This document shows positions 10,688 to 20,295 of a stretch of DNA of 47,050 nucleotides, piece after piece. The first letter of the stretch is position 1; every line of letters begins with the position of its first letter. The notes under the pieces were generated by a model. That model did not search any database and was not told the DNA's origin. It saw nothing but the letters and a program-made list of their open reading frames with translations. Location: the NCBI RefSeq assembly GCF_000411475.1, contig NZ_KE150465.1, positions 7,501-54,550 on the forward strand, given 5' to 3'. This stretch comes from Streptococcus sp. HPH0090 (lineage in GTDB: Bacteria > Bacillota > Bacilli > Lactobacillales > Streptococcaceae). Made by a program: the position numbers and the translations under genes.

Positions 10688-11785
10688 TTAGTCAAACTCA
10701 TTTGCTACGACTTCTAAAGCACGTTCAATAACCACATGCATGTCGTAGTATTTATAGTCTGCCAAACGTCCACAGAAGATAACCTTGTCATTTTTAGCGG
10801 CTTCTTCCTGGTACTTGGCAAACATAGCATTGTTCTTTTCATCATTGATTGGGTAGTAGGGTTCATCTCCACGTTTCCAGTCAGCTGGGTATTCACGTGT
10901 GATAACTGTCTTCGGTTGGGTACCATACTCAAAGTGCTTATGCTCAATGATACGAGTGTAAGGAATCTCACGCTCAGTGTAGTTAACCACGGCATTACCT
11001 TGATAGTTTTCTTCGTCCAAAACTTCATGTTCAAAACGAAGACTGCGATACTCCAACTCCCCATGTTTGTAATCAAAGTACTGGTCAATCATCCCTGTAA
11101 AGACAACTTTTTCAGCTGAAGCTTCCAGCTCTTCACGATTAGCAAAGAAGTCAACTCCAAGTTCTAATTCTACATCGCCCAACATATTTTCAATGATGAC
11201 GTTGTAACCACCGATTGGAATTCCTTGGTAACGGTCATTAAAGTAGTTATTATCAAAGGTCAAACGCACTGGGAGGCGCTTGATGATAAACGGAGGAAGG
11301 TCTGTTGCAGAACGTCCCCATTGCTTTTCTGTATAGCCCTTAATCAACTTTTCATAGATATCTGGGCCAATCAACTTGATAGCTTGTTCTTCCAAGTTCT
11401 TAGGCTCAACGTCTTTCATGTCAGCAGTTTGCTCGGCAATCTTGTCCTTGACTTCTTGAGGAGTCTTGGTTCCCCACATAGCATAAAAAGTATTCATGTT
11501 AAAGGGAAGATTGTAAAGATTGCCCTTGTAGTTAGCCACTGGTGAGTTAATATAGTTATTGAATTCAGCGAATTGGTTGACATAGTCCCATACTTTTTTG
11601 TTGGACGTATGGAAAATGTGGGCACCGTACTTGTGAACGTTGATGCCTTCAATATTTTCACAGTAGATATTTCCACCAATATGATCACGCTTGTCAATCA
11701 CTTTTACTTTTTTACCGCGTTTCGTTGCTTCGTGTGCGAAGATTGCCCCAGACAAACCTGCACCAACAATCAGATAATCGTACAT
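10688..11785 (-). CDS. glf: UDP-galactopyranose mutase
   Basis: FAD enzyme converting UDP-galactopyranose to UDP-galactofuranose in the cytoplasm. The 365-residue protein starts with the FAD-binding Rossmann motif GAGLSGA (residues 8-14) and KVKVIDKRDHIGGN. It has the family blocks YGAHIFHT, YTEKQWG and a C-terminal GRLADYKYYDMHVVIERAL. ATG at 11785 follows GGAGTG. It lies 11 bases after wzx and predicts galactofuranose in the polymer. Confidence 0.96.
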   Translation of the reverse strand: MYDYLIVGAGLSGAIFAHEATKRGKKVKVIDKRDHIGGNIYCENIEGINVHKYGAHIFHTSNKKVWDYVNQFAEFNNYINSPVANYKGNLYNLPFNMNTFYAMWGTKTPQEVKDKIAEQTADMKDVEPKNLEEQAIKLIGPDIYEKLIKGYTEKQWGRSATDLPPFIIKRLPVRLTFDNNYFNDRYQGIPIGGYNVIIENMLGDVELELGVDFFANREELEASAEKVVFTGMIDQYFDYKHGELEYRSLRFEHEVLDEENYQGNAVVNYTEREIPYTRIIEHKHFEYGTQPKTVITREYPADWKRGDEPYYPINDEKNNAMFAKYQEEAAKNDKVIFCGRLADYKYYDMHVVIERALEVVANEFD

Positions 11786-11796
11786 AATTCACTCCA

Positions 11797-13209
11797 TTAT
11801 TTTTTAATAAGTTGTTTTAATTCTCTCACATCTACCACTTTCAGAGATAGAATTGCAATTAAGTAAATGATTCCACCAAGCACAGCAAATGCTAGAACAT
11901 TTATGGTTGGCGAAAAATGTATAACTGTTTTTGAAACCAGCAAGAGTCCATACATGATAGCTGATGCCAGAATAATTTTCATCATCGATCCGATAATCGG
12001 AACATCTTTTATGTATCTGCGAGTAAAGAACAATTGAATTGCCCATACAAGCGCTTCAGTCAAGACAGAGACAATGGCTGCTCCGATATAACCAAGCTTT
12101 GGTAGGAAAAGCAAGTTTAATCCTACACTGATAATCGCAGGAGCTGTTGTTGAAATCATAAATTCCTTGTTTTGATTATGAGGGATTAAGATTTGAATAC
12201 CCATAATATTGGTCCAACCGATAAAGAACATACGGAAAATCATGATAGCAATTGCATAGCGCGCATCTTGAAAATCTTGCCCAAGGAAAAATTGAACAAA
12301 ATCATCATTGACGATTAAAATCCCTGCCATCATTGGGAAAATGACCAAATTATAAATCAAGAAGGACATCTCATGCATTTTATTAACCGCCTTGTGTTCA
12401 CCCGATGATAAGAGGTGCGCAACACGAGGCAACATAACACTCCCCAAGGAAGTCACCAAAGTCAGGAGGATATTTACTAACTTTAGAGCCTGATCATAAA
12501 TCCCTACATCTTTTGTAGACGCTAGTGCTCCAAGCATGGTACGGTCTAACGTGACATACAAAGAAATAGCAACTTGAGGTAGAAATAATAAAATGATTGG
12601 CTTCAAGTGACGCTTGGCGTACTCTAAATCAACATGCGGTTTTCCAATAAACTCTCTTGCTGGTAACCACATACTGAGTTGCCCCAAAAGTTCAAATATG
12701 GTAAGCAAAAAGACATAGAGATAAAGGTCGCTTGCAGATTTAACAAAGAGGAAGATAGAGATGACACCAACGAGTTTTACCGTGATGTTTCGAACGGTAA
12801 TCTTTCGAAAATCCTCCAACCCTTGAAAGAGCCAGGAAATGTCCAAACCTTTCGAAACCAAACTCAAACCTAAAATGTAGGCTACTGGATTTTGCATAAA
12901 AGGAAGTGCCAGACAAAGAACAATGTATAAGAATAGAGAAAAAATAGTCGCACTCAGTTGCAGGGAATATATTCCCCAAAAGTTTTTTTCAATTTCCTTG
13001 CGATGCCCTGAAATGACCTTTGTTCCATAGTTGGCAACTCCTAGTGTTGCTAAGAGGATAAAATACGTAACGATGGAGTTAAAATAACCATACGTTCCTA
13101 GATCATCCGATGAAAAAACCCGTGTTACATAGGGAGTCGTAATAATTGGGAGTATAATCACCAACAATTGATAAGAAAGATTGTAGGCATAGTTTTTTAA
13201 TACTTTCAT
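11797..13209 (-). CDS. wzx: Wzx polysaccharide repeat-unit flippase
   Basis: A 470-residue integral membrane protein with roughly a dozen or more hydrophobic segments, opening with NYAYNLSYQLLVIILPIITTPYV-like residues typical of Wzx/MOP transporters. It moves undecaprenyl-linked repeat units from the inner to the outer membrane leaflet. Its place between the transferases and glf, with wzy and wzg-wze in the same operon, supports flippase rather than drug exporter. The start is the ATG at 13209 with an AGGACGG ribosome site. Confidence 0.93.
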   Translation of the reverse strand: MKVLKNYAYNLSYQLLVIILPIITTPYVTRVFSSDDLGTYGYFNSIVTYFILLATLGVANYGTKVISGHRKEIEKNFWGIYSLQLSATIFSLFLYIVLCLALPFMQNPVAYILGLSLVSKGLDISWLFQGLEDFRKITVRNITVKLVGVISIFLFVKSASDLYLYVFLLTIFELLGQLSMWLPAREFIGKPHVDLEYAKRHLKPIILLFLPQVAISLYVTLDRTMLGALASTKDVGIYDQALKLVNILLTLVTSLGSVMLPRVAHLLSSGEHKAVNKMHEMSFLIYNLVIFPMMAGILIVNDDFVQFFLGQDFQDARYAIAIMIFRMFFIGWTNIMGIQILIPHNQNKEFMISTTAPAIISVGLNLLFLPKLGYIGAAIVSVLTEALVWAIQLFFTRRYIKDVPIIGSMMKIILASAIMYGLLLVSKTVIHFSPTINVLAFAVLGGIIYLIAILSLKVVDVRELKQLIKK

Positions 13210-13317
13210 CTCAACCCGTCCTATCTACTATCCCTAAAATCTCTTTTTTAAATAAAACTATTTTACAGGCTAGAATTGTCATTTTATGTAATTCTTGTTC
13301 TTTCAATCCAGATTCCT

Positions 13318-14307
13318 CTACTTTTCAAATTTAGACTTTTCAGGAAATTTTTTCTCAAATATTTTGCGAACAAAATTGACTTCGGTATTGAAATCTTTAG
13401 TATGTTCATCATCATTTATACACAGAAATTTATTTTTTCCTTTATGAATAATCGATTCAATTTTATCCGAAAATGCAAGAGGTGTATATTCACCAACACG
13501 AATAGTTTGTGGCATAAATGAATTTGTTTCAATGTTCCAATAGCTCATCAACCAATGATTAACGTCTTTCGTAGAACGGAATTTATTTTTACAAATTTGA
13601 TGTAGAAGTTCTCCTTCTTTTTCCCAAATCTCAGCAAAAGTACTTTTTAGATGAGGCACAGCAACATGTGCATCATGATAGCCAATAATTCCTGAATAAA
13701 AGATGCTAAATAGATTATACAGATTAAATTTCCCATAACCTGTATTCAAAAACTTTCTTCTATGTTGTGAGAATGTTTTTTTATCATAAAAGTATTTGTT
13801 CATGATTAGTAAATGATTAAAATTGATATAATCAAATTCTTTAGTTGGGACTAACGGTCGATATATACTCAACAATCGAGGCAAGCCATTTTTAAACAAA
13901 TCTTCCTTTTCTAAAAACGTATTAACAAACATATCATCGTTAAACAGAACAAAATGCTCACTTAAATCTTTAATCCTAAAAAGATTTAGTTCAATCACAT
14001 TTGAACTGTAAGTCGGTAAATACTCGGACGGAATATAATCTTCGTGTTTTACTATTTTCAATTTAGGATGATTTGTATCCAGCCACTCAGGTAAATGTCC
14101 ATATGTAATAAAATAGATATTATTGACCCAGGGAGCATATTTTTCTACTGATCGAAACCAGTATTGAAACAAATCCATGTCTCTAAACCTAGATTCATCA
14201 TTCAAGTTCGGACTACCATCTTGAGTTTCGTATTTCCTCTTTTCCTCTCGCCACTTTGGATCATTCCCATCAACCCAAGTAACTACAAAATCAATTTTAT
14301 TCTCCAT
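13318..14307 (-). CDS. Stealth-family sugar-phosphate transferase
   Basis: A 329-residue protein with all four Stealth conserved regions: CR1 at residues 5-19 (IDFVVTWVDGNDPKW), CR2 about 39-130 (RFRDMDLFQYWFRSVEKYAP to LFNDDMFV), CR3 about 195-257 (GIIGYHDAHVAVP, DVNHWLMSYW) and CR4 about 295-301 (LCINDDE). Stealth enzymes transfer sugar-1-phosphate, making phosphodiester links. In oral streptococcal receptor polysaccharides a homologue (WefC type) adds a hexosamine-1-phosphate. So this operon predicts a phosphodiester in or between repeat units. The sugar is not deducible. A 108-base gap separates it from wzx. Confidence 0.9.
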   Translation of the reverse strand: MENKIDFVVTWVDGNDPKWREEKRKYETQDGSPNLNDESRFRDMDLFQYWFRSVEKYAPWVNNIYFITYGHLPEWLDTNHPKLKIVKHEDYIPSEYLPTYSSNVIELNLFRIKDLSEHFVLFNDDMFVNTFLEKEDLFKNGLPRLLSIYRPLVPTKEFDYINFNHLLIMNKYFYDKKTFSQHRRKFLNTGYGKFNLYNLFSIFYSGIIGYHDAHVAVPHLKSTFAEIWEKEGELLHQICKNKFRSTKDVNHWLMSYWNIETNSFMPQTIRVGEYTPLAFSDKIESIIHKGKNKFLCINDDEHTKDFNTEVNFVRKIFEKKFPEKSKFEK

Positions 14308-14317
14308 GTTATCTTCC

Positions 14318-15433
14318 CTAAACTAATTCTAGTAATTGTTTTTCAAGGTTTTGAGCAGCTATCTTAATGTCGTAGCCAGATTTCTCAAAATTATCTCGTA
14401 TATCTTCATAATCTAAACGAGTTGTTGTACGAATCATTTCATCAAGGAATTTTGCCCATCTTTCTTCATCGGCTTTCAATGAATAATAAAAAATATTTTC
14501 ATTAATTTTTGCCTCCTGAGGCATAGCTTCTTCCGACAATAGTATAGGAAGACCGTTCGCTTGAGCCTCTAAAGGAGCTAATGGCAGGCCTTCAAATTTT
14601 GAAGGGAAAAAGAATAAGTCAAAAGCACTTAACCATTCTGATATATTCGACTGAACACCTACAAAGTAAACTTTATCTTGAACAGATAGCTCCTCAGCCA
14701 ATAACTTTAATTTATCCAAGTCTTCGCCTTGACCAACTAGAACTAAGCAGACATCATTTCTAAATTCCTGTAATTTAGCTAATACTCTTATCATAAATTC
14801 TTGATTCTTCTGGAAATGCAAACGTCCTACATGACCTAGCACAAATTTATTATCTAATGCATAATCAGTTCGAATTTTATTTCGTGCTTCAGAAGAAAAA
14901 ATAGAAGCATTCATATTAATAGCATTTGGTATAATCTTAACTTTTCCAATAGTTTCTTGATTGTAAAACCATTTTGCAGCTTCGTGCGAACAAGCCCAGA
15001 AATCGGTTGCCCACTTTTCAATTCTGTCCCTATTATGATTATGTAATTTTTCGCGAAGCTTGGTATCCATATTTTGACTATTATGGCTGTGTACAATTCG
15101 AACCGGAATACCAAAATATCTTGCAAATTTTAAATAGTCAATATTTGCCAAACTATTAATATTAACCCAAATTGCCTGATAATCCGATGCATATTTTTTG
15201 AAGAATCTATACATTTCCCAATAATATCGTACCGGATTTTTACTTCTCGCTGTTAGATGAAAAATTCTTGCTCCTTTAGAAATAAGTTCATCCTCATAAG
15301 CTATTTTATCATTTGAATTACATAAAAAATCTAAGGCTAACTTTTCGCGATTAAATTCACGAAAATAATTCATAATAAATGATTCGACTCCGCCAGGATT
15401 TTGATTCATCCCAAATACTAGAATTCTTTTCAT
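14318..15433 (-). CDS. GT4-family glycosyltransferase
   Basis: A 371-residue GT-B glycosyltransferase. The N-terminal domain starts RILVFGMNQNPGGVESFIMN. The C-terminal donor domain has NKFVLGHVGRLHFQKNQEF and the E-x7-E type motif in FEGLPLAPLEAQANGLPILL. Such enzymes are retaining and use nucleotide sugars; the specific sugar cannot be read from sequence. Its ATG overlaps the stop of the upstream GT2 gene by one base (TAATG), so the pair is translationally coupled. Confidence 0.9.
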   Translation of the reverse strand: MKRILVFGMNQNPGGVESFIMNYFREFNREKLALDFLCNSNDKIAYEDELISKGARIFHLTARSKNPVRYYWEMYRFFKKYASDYQAIWVNINSLANIDYLKFARYFGIPVRIVHSHNSQNMDTKLREKLHNHNRDRIEKWATDFWACSHEAAKWFYNQETIGKVKIIPNAINMNASIFSSEARNKIRTDYALDNKFVLGHVGRLHFQKNQEFMIRVLAKLQEFRNDVCLVLVGQGEDLDKLKLLAEELSVQDKVYFVGVQSNISEWLSAFDLFFFPSKFEGLPLAPLEAQANGLPILLSEEAMPQEAKINENIFYYSLKADEERWAKFLDEMIRTTTRLDYEDIRDNFEKSGYDIKIAAQNLEKQLLELV

Positions 15434-16455
15434 TAACTTTTTCTTCCTTCTTTGAATTTGTTTTGCCTCACTCGAATAATGTAAACCAATGCCGCTAAAT
15501 GATACAAATGTATTTTCAAGAAAAATAGAGGTACAAGGGATAAATTCCTTACATCAGAGATAGATAAATTTTGTATAGGCTCAGAAAACATAGGCATCTT
15601 ATAAAGCCTAATCATTTCTCTGAGTTTTTCTCTAAAACTCTTTGCATTATCAAAATGGAACACTTCTCTAACCATTATTAAATTAAAATGCGCCAACTTA
15701 TATAATGAAAAAGCTTCTCGAATAGCATCATCAACATTTTCTAACGCCTTTGAACTCTCATCCAACGAAACAATATAACCTTCTAATTTATCGGAAGAAA
15801 ATGTCCTCATTGTTGAAGGTGAATCGATTGAGTAATGGTATAAAGTTTGAGGGTATAAGGTTAGACTGTGCATCGCCAATAGAAATCGAAGATAAAAATC
15901 ACTGTCTTCTGAAACTCTTAAATTTGTATTAAATTTTAACCCAAGTTCGTCAATTAGATGTTTATTAAACACCTTTCCCCATACTGTCATGTATTTGGTT
16001 GGCTCAGAAAGAAATCGAACTATAAACGGGTTAAGATCATTTATCAATTCTACCTCTTCTGAAAAAAGTTCTATTTCTTTAGAGCCTTTTTCATAGTTAT
16101 ATACGCATAAATCTGTAGGATTGGTTATTAAATTTTCAATAATTATGTTCAGATTCGATTCCACCAAATAATCATCTGCATCTAAAAAAATCAGCCACTT
16201 CCCTTTAGATTTTTCAATTCCCAAGTTTCTAGCAAAACTAGTCCCTTTATCCGATTGATAGACTCGTATATTTGAATGTTCTGTTGCTAATTTTTTGGCA
16301 ATCTCGAATGATTGATCTGTCGAACCATTTTCAACAATAATCACTTCAATCATATCGTGATAAAATGTACCATTTAGTACACTTTTTACTGCTCTATTAA
16401 TCGTATCCGCTCCATTATGTAAAGGAATAATAATAGAAATTAAGTTTTGTTTCAT
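15433..16455 (-). CDS. GT2-family glycosyltransferase
   Basis: Family 2 GT-A transferase. The N-terminus carries ISIIIPLHNGAD and VIIVENGSTDQS, followed by the metal- and nucleotide-binding LDADDYLV motif, with a C-terminal helical region. I chose the ATG at 16455 (MKQNLISIIIP); an in-frame ATG at 16467 (MVFFMKQ) is also possible and neither has a strong ribosome site. The donor is unknown. The gene is AT-rich like its neighbours from wzy to the Stealth gene. Confidence 0.88.
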   Translation of the reverse strand: MKQNLISIIIPLHNGADTINRAVKSVLNGTFYHDMIEVIIVENGSTDQSFEIAKKLATEHSNIRVYQSDKGTSFARNLGIEKSKGKWLIFLDADDYLVESNLNIIIENLITNPTDLCVYNYEKGSKEIELFSEEVELINDLNPFIVRFLSEPTKYMTVWGKVFNKHLIDELGLKFNTNLRVSEDSDFYLRFLLAMHSLTLYPQTLYHYSIDSPSTMRTFSSDKLEGYIVSLDESSKALENVDDAIREAFSLYKLAHFNLIMVREVFHFDNAKSFREKLREMIRLYKMPMFSEPIQNLSISDVRNLSLVPLFFLKIHLYHLAALVYIIRVRQNKFKEGRKS

Positions 16456-16606
16456 AAAAAATACCATAAATAATCTGTAAAGAAGTAGATAAACTGACCA
16501 TCCATTCCAGTCCTATAAATTAACAAAAACAGGTTTAGAATATCTTTCTTATCTACATTTTGAAAGCTGTTTAGTCTGAAACCAACCAATATTCCTTTGT
16601 GTTCGA

Positions 16607-17815
16607 CTATACGATTGTTTCAAACGAATTATTACCATCATTTTCATCAGCAAACTGATAATCTGGGTAGATTAAAACCCCAATCAAAACCCAAAAAATA
16701 TTGTTATGAAGGTACAAATTCAAATCATCAATCATAGAATGAAAACTCATCAAAATCAATATCAGAGCAAGAACCCATTGGCCTTTCTTAATTACTTTAA
16801 ATAGCGTTAAAGTTAAAACAGAGAGCATCACTGACAGGATCAATAAACCATATTTTTGTAAAATCTGAACATATAAATTATCCACATACAGATACGTTTG
16901 ATTATTTTTTACCCCTTCGACAGTCAGACCATTCCCGTTCCATTCGACTGGGCGTCCAATCAATCCAAAACCATATAAGTTTAAAGATTTATTTGCTAGA
17001 TATAAACGACCACCTAACATATGGTTTGCTTTAAAAAGAAAATCATTGATCAGAGGATAACCGGAATTGGGAAATGTAAAGGATACCCAAAAACTAATGA
17101 TTGCATTTACAATAAAGGTCAGTTTAAAGATTCTAAATACATTTCCCAACTTAGAAAATATATTTGGAAACCACTTTATTAATAAGCTGCAAACTAACAA
17201 AATACAAGAACTATAAAATGTCAAACGAGAATCTGTCTTGCTATACAACCAATACACAGACAATGACAACAAAATCCATTGCCAATATTGTATTTTACTT
17301 TGCTTTAAATAGAATACGATAGCAACAATATTCATCAGTAAGATAGAAGGATATAATGCATATCTGAAACCTAAGTAACTACGTACTCGAGGCCCAGAAA
17401 TTTCTAGATAATTAGGTATTATTCCCAATCTTGAACTCATAATCACAAATAAGAGCAAGCATGTACTGACAAATAAAGAGGTTGTAGCCACCTTTTTAAA
17501 AGGAACATCTCGTAAAGTATAAATAAATAAGATACCTACTGCGACATTTGTACTTAGGGCAGTCGTTTTACCAACAGCAACATAAATTAAAATTGTTGCA
17601 AATAACCCTAAGAGAGCTCTATAATCGTACTTTCTTTTAAATGATTCCTTTATGGCTAAAAGAAAGAGCGAAAAAGCTATCACTAATTTATAAACTAATA
17701 TAGGTATAAATTGAACATAAAAAGTTGTATTTAATATCGATACCGTCAAAAATATCCCTAATGCACTAAGAGGTAACAGTTCTGGTACAGATTTTATTTT
17801 TATTACTAATTTCAT
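16607..17815 (-). CDS. wzy: Wzy oligosaccharide repeat-unit polymerase
   Basis: A 402-residue polytopic protein with about ten or more hydrophobic segments and a large polar loop toward the C-terminal half (roughly residues 255-300, with NHMLGGRLYLANKSLN and FGLIGRPVEWNG), the usual layout of Wzy/O-antigen ligase-like polymerases. It polymerises flipped repeat units on the outer membrane face. Sequence is divergent, as expected for Wzy, so the call rests on topology and locus position. A 150-base non-coding gap separates it from the GT2 gene. Confidence 0.85.
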   Translation of the reverse strand: MKLVIKIKSVPELLPLSALGIFLTVSILNTTFYVQFIPILVYKLVIAFSLFLLAIKESFKRKYDYRALLGLFATILIYVAVGKTTALSTNVAVGILFIYTLRDVPFKKVATTSLFVSTCLLLFVIMSSRLGIIPNYLEISGPRVRSYLGFRYALYPSILLMNIVAIVFYLKQSKIQYWQWILLSLSVYWLYSKTDSRLTFYSSCILLVCSLLIKWFPNIFSKLGNVFRIFKLTFIVNAIISFWVSFTFPNSGYPLINDFLFKANHMLGGRLYLANKSLNLYGFGLIGRPVEWNGNGLTVEGVKNNQTYLYVDNLYVQILQKYGLLILSVMLSVLTLTLFKVIKKGQWVLALILILMSFHSMIDDLNLYLHNNIFWVLIGVLIYPDYQFADENDGNNSFETIV

Positions 17816-17834
17816 CCCTATGTTTTATCCCTAT

Positions 17835-18629
17835 CTAAAAACTCTGTCCATATTTTTTTCCAAAGAATTTTGCTTGAAGGAAAGATTTCCCTTTTTGGAA
17901 TAAGTTAATCTTTTCCATATAGATAAACGGAACCTCTTTTATCCGTAAATCTTGATTTGCCAACCAAACATTGAACAAGCGTTCGCTGACCCTACCAAAT
18001 AATCTAGCATCAAAAGCAGAATAGCCTGTAATATCCAGTCTTCGGTATAACTCATCGATAATCGGAAACAACCATTCACAATAGGCTGCTACATTTTCTT
18101 TTGACATGATAAACATGTTGAACATATAACCACTGCGCTGTTTCATAACTCGATCAAAAGCCTCGATATAGTCTGGTCTCAACTCACTAATAATTCGGCG
18201 CGTCACATCTAGATGATTAGCATCATGTGTATGTGCATAGTGTGAGTACAAGGTTTCAATGTAATATTTCCGTTTTTTAGGAACAATAACGTCATATTTT
18301 GACAGTAAATCTTTCACTTCTGAGTTCGATAAGATGACATCATTCATGTCAAGCGATTCGTTATACGATTGGCTTTTCGACGTGAAATAACGACGGTAGT
18401 GTACCAATCCAAGATAATCGCAGTCTAAATTTTTCCACGCCCAATAAAGTCCAGTTAACTCACAATAATAGGGGTTTAAGCTAGAAATGTTATCTCCTTC
18501 ATCATCACATTGGTATCCTAATTTTTCTTTTCCTTCACTACCGACATGGATGGGTAGATAAAGCTCAGCATCTTCAGGCATTGTAAATTGCTTGTGCGTT
18601 GCTACGATAATTTTATAATTCTTTGTCAT
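17835..18629 (-). CDS. DUF4422 family capsular polysaccharide glycosyltransferase
   Basis: The DUF4422 signature is clear: YKIIVATHKQF near the start, CELTGLYWAWKN, then LGLVHYRRYF, with HDANHLDVTRRII in the middle. The family occurs in capsule and exopolysaccharide loci and is considered a glycosyltransferase. I placed the start at the ATG at 18629 (MTKNYK) because AAGGGGGT is correctly spaced; the upstream ATG at 18644 is less likely. By operon order it may add the second or an early sugar; this is inference. Confidence 0.85.
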   Translation of the reverse strand: MTKNYKIIVATHKQFTMPEDAELYLPIHVGSEGKEKLGYQCDDEGDNISSLNPYYCELTGLYWAWKNLDCDYLGLVHYRRYFTSKSQSYNESLDMNDVILSNSEVKDLLSKYDVIVPKKRKYYIETLYSHYAHTHDANHLDVTRRIISELRPDYIEAFDRVMKQRSGYMFNMFIMSKENVAAYCEWLFPIIDELYRRLDITGYSAFDARLFGRVSERLFNVWLANQDLRIKEVPFIYMEKINLFQKGKSFLQAKFFGKKYGQSF

Positions 18630-18644
18630 TATAACCCCCTTCAT

Positions 18645-18912
18645 TTAGATTAAACTGTTTACGCTAAAAAAGAAATCAAACACCTGCACTCTAGTTTCGC
18701 AGAGTTCACCTTAGAAACTAGTTAACTCTTCTGCCACGCGTCTAATAGACTATTCAGATTAAATAACCTTGAAAGAATTATCTACCAAATTTTAGAGTTG
18801 GCAGCAATCCCATTCAAAACTCTAAAGCATGACTACCAGTATTTGATTTCATATAATTTGCATTTCATACTCATCAACAGATAACAAAATCCTAACAAAA
18901 CATATCTGTTCT
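18645..18912. other. Non-coding gap inside the capsule operon with two inverted repeats
   Basis: Elsewhere in this operon genes are mostly 1-20 bases apart, but here 268 bases carry no credible frame. Two perfect inverted repeats are visible: CTAGTTTC/GAAACTAG at 18691-18698 and 18714-18721, and TTTAGAGTT/AACTCTAAA at 18791-18799 and 18828-18836. Neither is followed by a T-run in the operon direction. A remnant of an excised element or a deleted gene fits. Confidence 0.5.
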
Positions 18913-19548
18913 TTAATGAGCCCCTTTTCCTAACAAAACTTGCTTAATGGTTAATAAAAATATTTTTACATCCAATTTAAAAGATTGATGTCTAGGATAG
19001 TACAACTCCATCTCGCAACGTTCAGGATAATAGATTTCACTTCTCCCAGAAACTTGCCACATACCAGTTATTCCTGGTTTCACCGAAAGCAATAGTTTCT
19101 GTTCGTCTTCGGTATATTCTTTTAATTCCTTATCCAGAATCGGTCTGGGACCTATAAAGCTCATATCACCTCGTAATACATTTACAAACTGAGGAAATTC
19201 ATCAATACTTGTTTTTCTGATAAAGTTCCCAATAATCGTTAGACGAGGATCCTCGTTAGGTGGCAACTTATAGCTATTCTCAATATATTTTTGATGTAGC
19301 TCTTTATTTGCCAAGAGAATTTCCTCAGCATTCTCAACCATGGAACGGAACTTAATAATTTTAAATTTCTTTCCATGTAGTCCTACTCTGTACTGAGTAA
19401 AGAAAATGCTACCCTTATACCCTTTTGCTTTATAAATAATAAAAATAATTACGGAAGCCGGAAAAGCTAATACTACCGTCCCTACCAATCCAATAAAGAA
19501 GTCTGCAAGTTGCTTAAAACTTTTATATAAGACTTCACGTATCTCCAC
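18913..19548 (-). CDS. Initiating undecaprenyl-phosphate sugar phosphotransferase, short form
   Basis: Polyprenyl-phosphate sugar-1-phosphate transferase that loads the first sugar on undecaprenyl phosphate at the inner membrane. The 211-residue protein has one N-terminal hydrophobic segment (FFIGLVGTVVLAFPASVII), then the catalytic core with KIIKFRSMV, RKTSIDEFPQ, GDMSFIGPRP and GITGMWQVSGRS. It lacks the multi-membrane N-terminal half of long WchA-type enzymes and resembles short pneumococcal enzymes such as WcjG or WciI. The start codon is GTG at 19548, with AGGTGGAG upstream. The first sugar (galactose, N-acetylgalactosamine or other) is not settled by sequence. Confidence 0.88.
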   Translation of the reverse strand: MEIREVLYKSFKQLADFFIGLVGTVVLAFPASVIIFIIYKAKGYKGSIFFTQYRVGLHGKKFKIIKFRSMVENAEEILLANKELHQKYIENSYKLPPNEDPRLTIIGNFIRKTSIDEFPQFVNVLRGDMSFIGPRPILDKELKEYTEDEQKLLLSVKPGITGMWQVSGRSEIYYPERCEMELYYPRHQSFKLDVKIFLLTIKQVLLGKGAH

Positions 19549-19589
19549 TTAAACTCCACCTACTTTTCATATAATCTTATTTTTGAAAT

Positions 19590-20282
19590 TTACTTTTTCT
19601 TATTTTTCCCGTAGTTTCCGTAGTTTCCATAGGAACCATATTTATCAAGATGCACGTTATATTTATTTAAGATAACTCCTAGGAAAGGTGTCCCAGTTTG
19701 CTCAAGCTGGAATTTAGCTTTTTGGATTTCTTTACGTCTAGTTGAAGAAGCTTCTGCCACCAAGATTGAGGCATCACATTTTTGAACGATGATGGCTGCA
19801 TCAATGACAACCCCGATAGGAGCTGTATCCACAATGATATAGTCAAAGTATTTTCGCAAGGTCTCAATCATCGCTTCAAACTTTTCACTTTGGAGAAGTG
19901 CTGTTGGGTTGGGTGAAATTGGTCCTGATTGAATTACAAATAGGTTTTCTACGTTCGTTTCACATAAACCGTGCGATAAGTCCTTAGTCCCTGATAAGTA
20001 GTCTGTCAAACCTGTGATTTTTTCTCTAGACTTGAAAACACCTGACATGACTGAATTACGGATATCTGCATCGATAAGAAGTGTTTTATATCCAGCACGC
20101 GCAAAAGCCCAAGCGATATTCGTCGAGGTTGTAGACTTACCTTCTCCAGGCCTTACAGAAGAAAGCGCAATAACTTTAAGCTCATCTCCACTTAACTGGA
20201 TATTGGTACGTAGCGCATTGTAGTACTCTTCTGCTTTTTTTGCAGTATTTATTCGTTTTTCTGATAGTTCTAACTTTGCCAT
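19590..20282 (-). CDS. wze: Capsule tyrosine autokinase Wze (CpsD)
   Basis: BY-kinase that autophosphorylates on C-terminal tyrosines and with Wzd controls chain length and export. Motifs seen are Walker A (VRPGEGKSTTS), Walker A' (TLLIDADIRNS), Walker B (YIIVDTAP) and a tyrosine cluster at the end (YGSYGNYGNYGK). I placed the start at the ATG at 20282 (MAKLELSEKR, 230 residues) with AGAGGG ahead; the longer frame from 20309 overlaps wzd and is unlikely. Wzh, two genes upstream, dephosphorylates it in the family model. Confidence 0.95.
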   Translation of the reverse strand: MAKLELSEKRINTAKKAEEYYNALRTNIQLSGDELKVIALSSVRPGEGKSTTSTNIAWAFARAGYKTLLIDADIRNSVMSGVFKSREKITGLTDYLSGTKDLSHGLCETNVENLFVIQSGPISPNPTALLQSEKFEAMIETLRKYFDYIIVDTAPIGVVIDAAIIVQKCDASILVAEASSTRRKEIQKAKFQLEQTGTPFLGVILNKYNVHLDKYGSYGNYGNYGKNKKK

Positions 20283-20295
20283 TTTTCCCTCTTTA

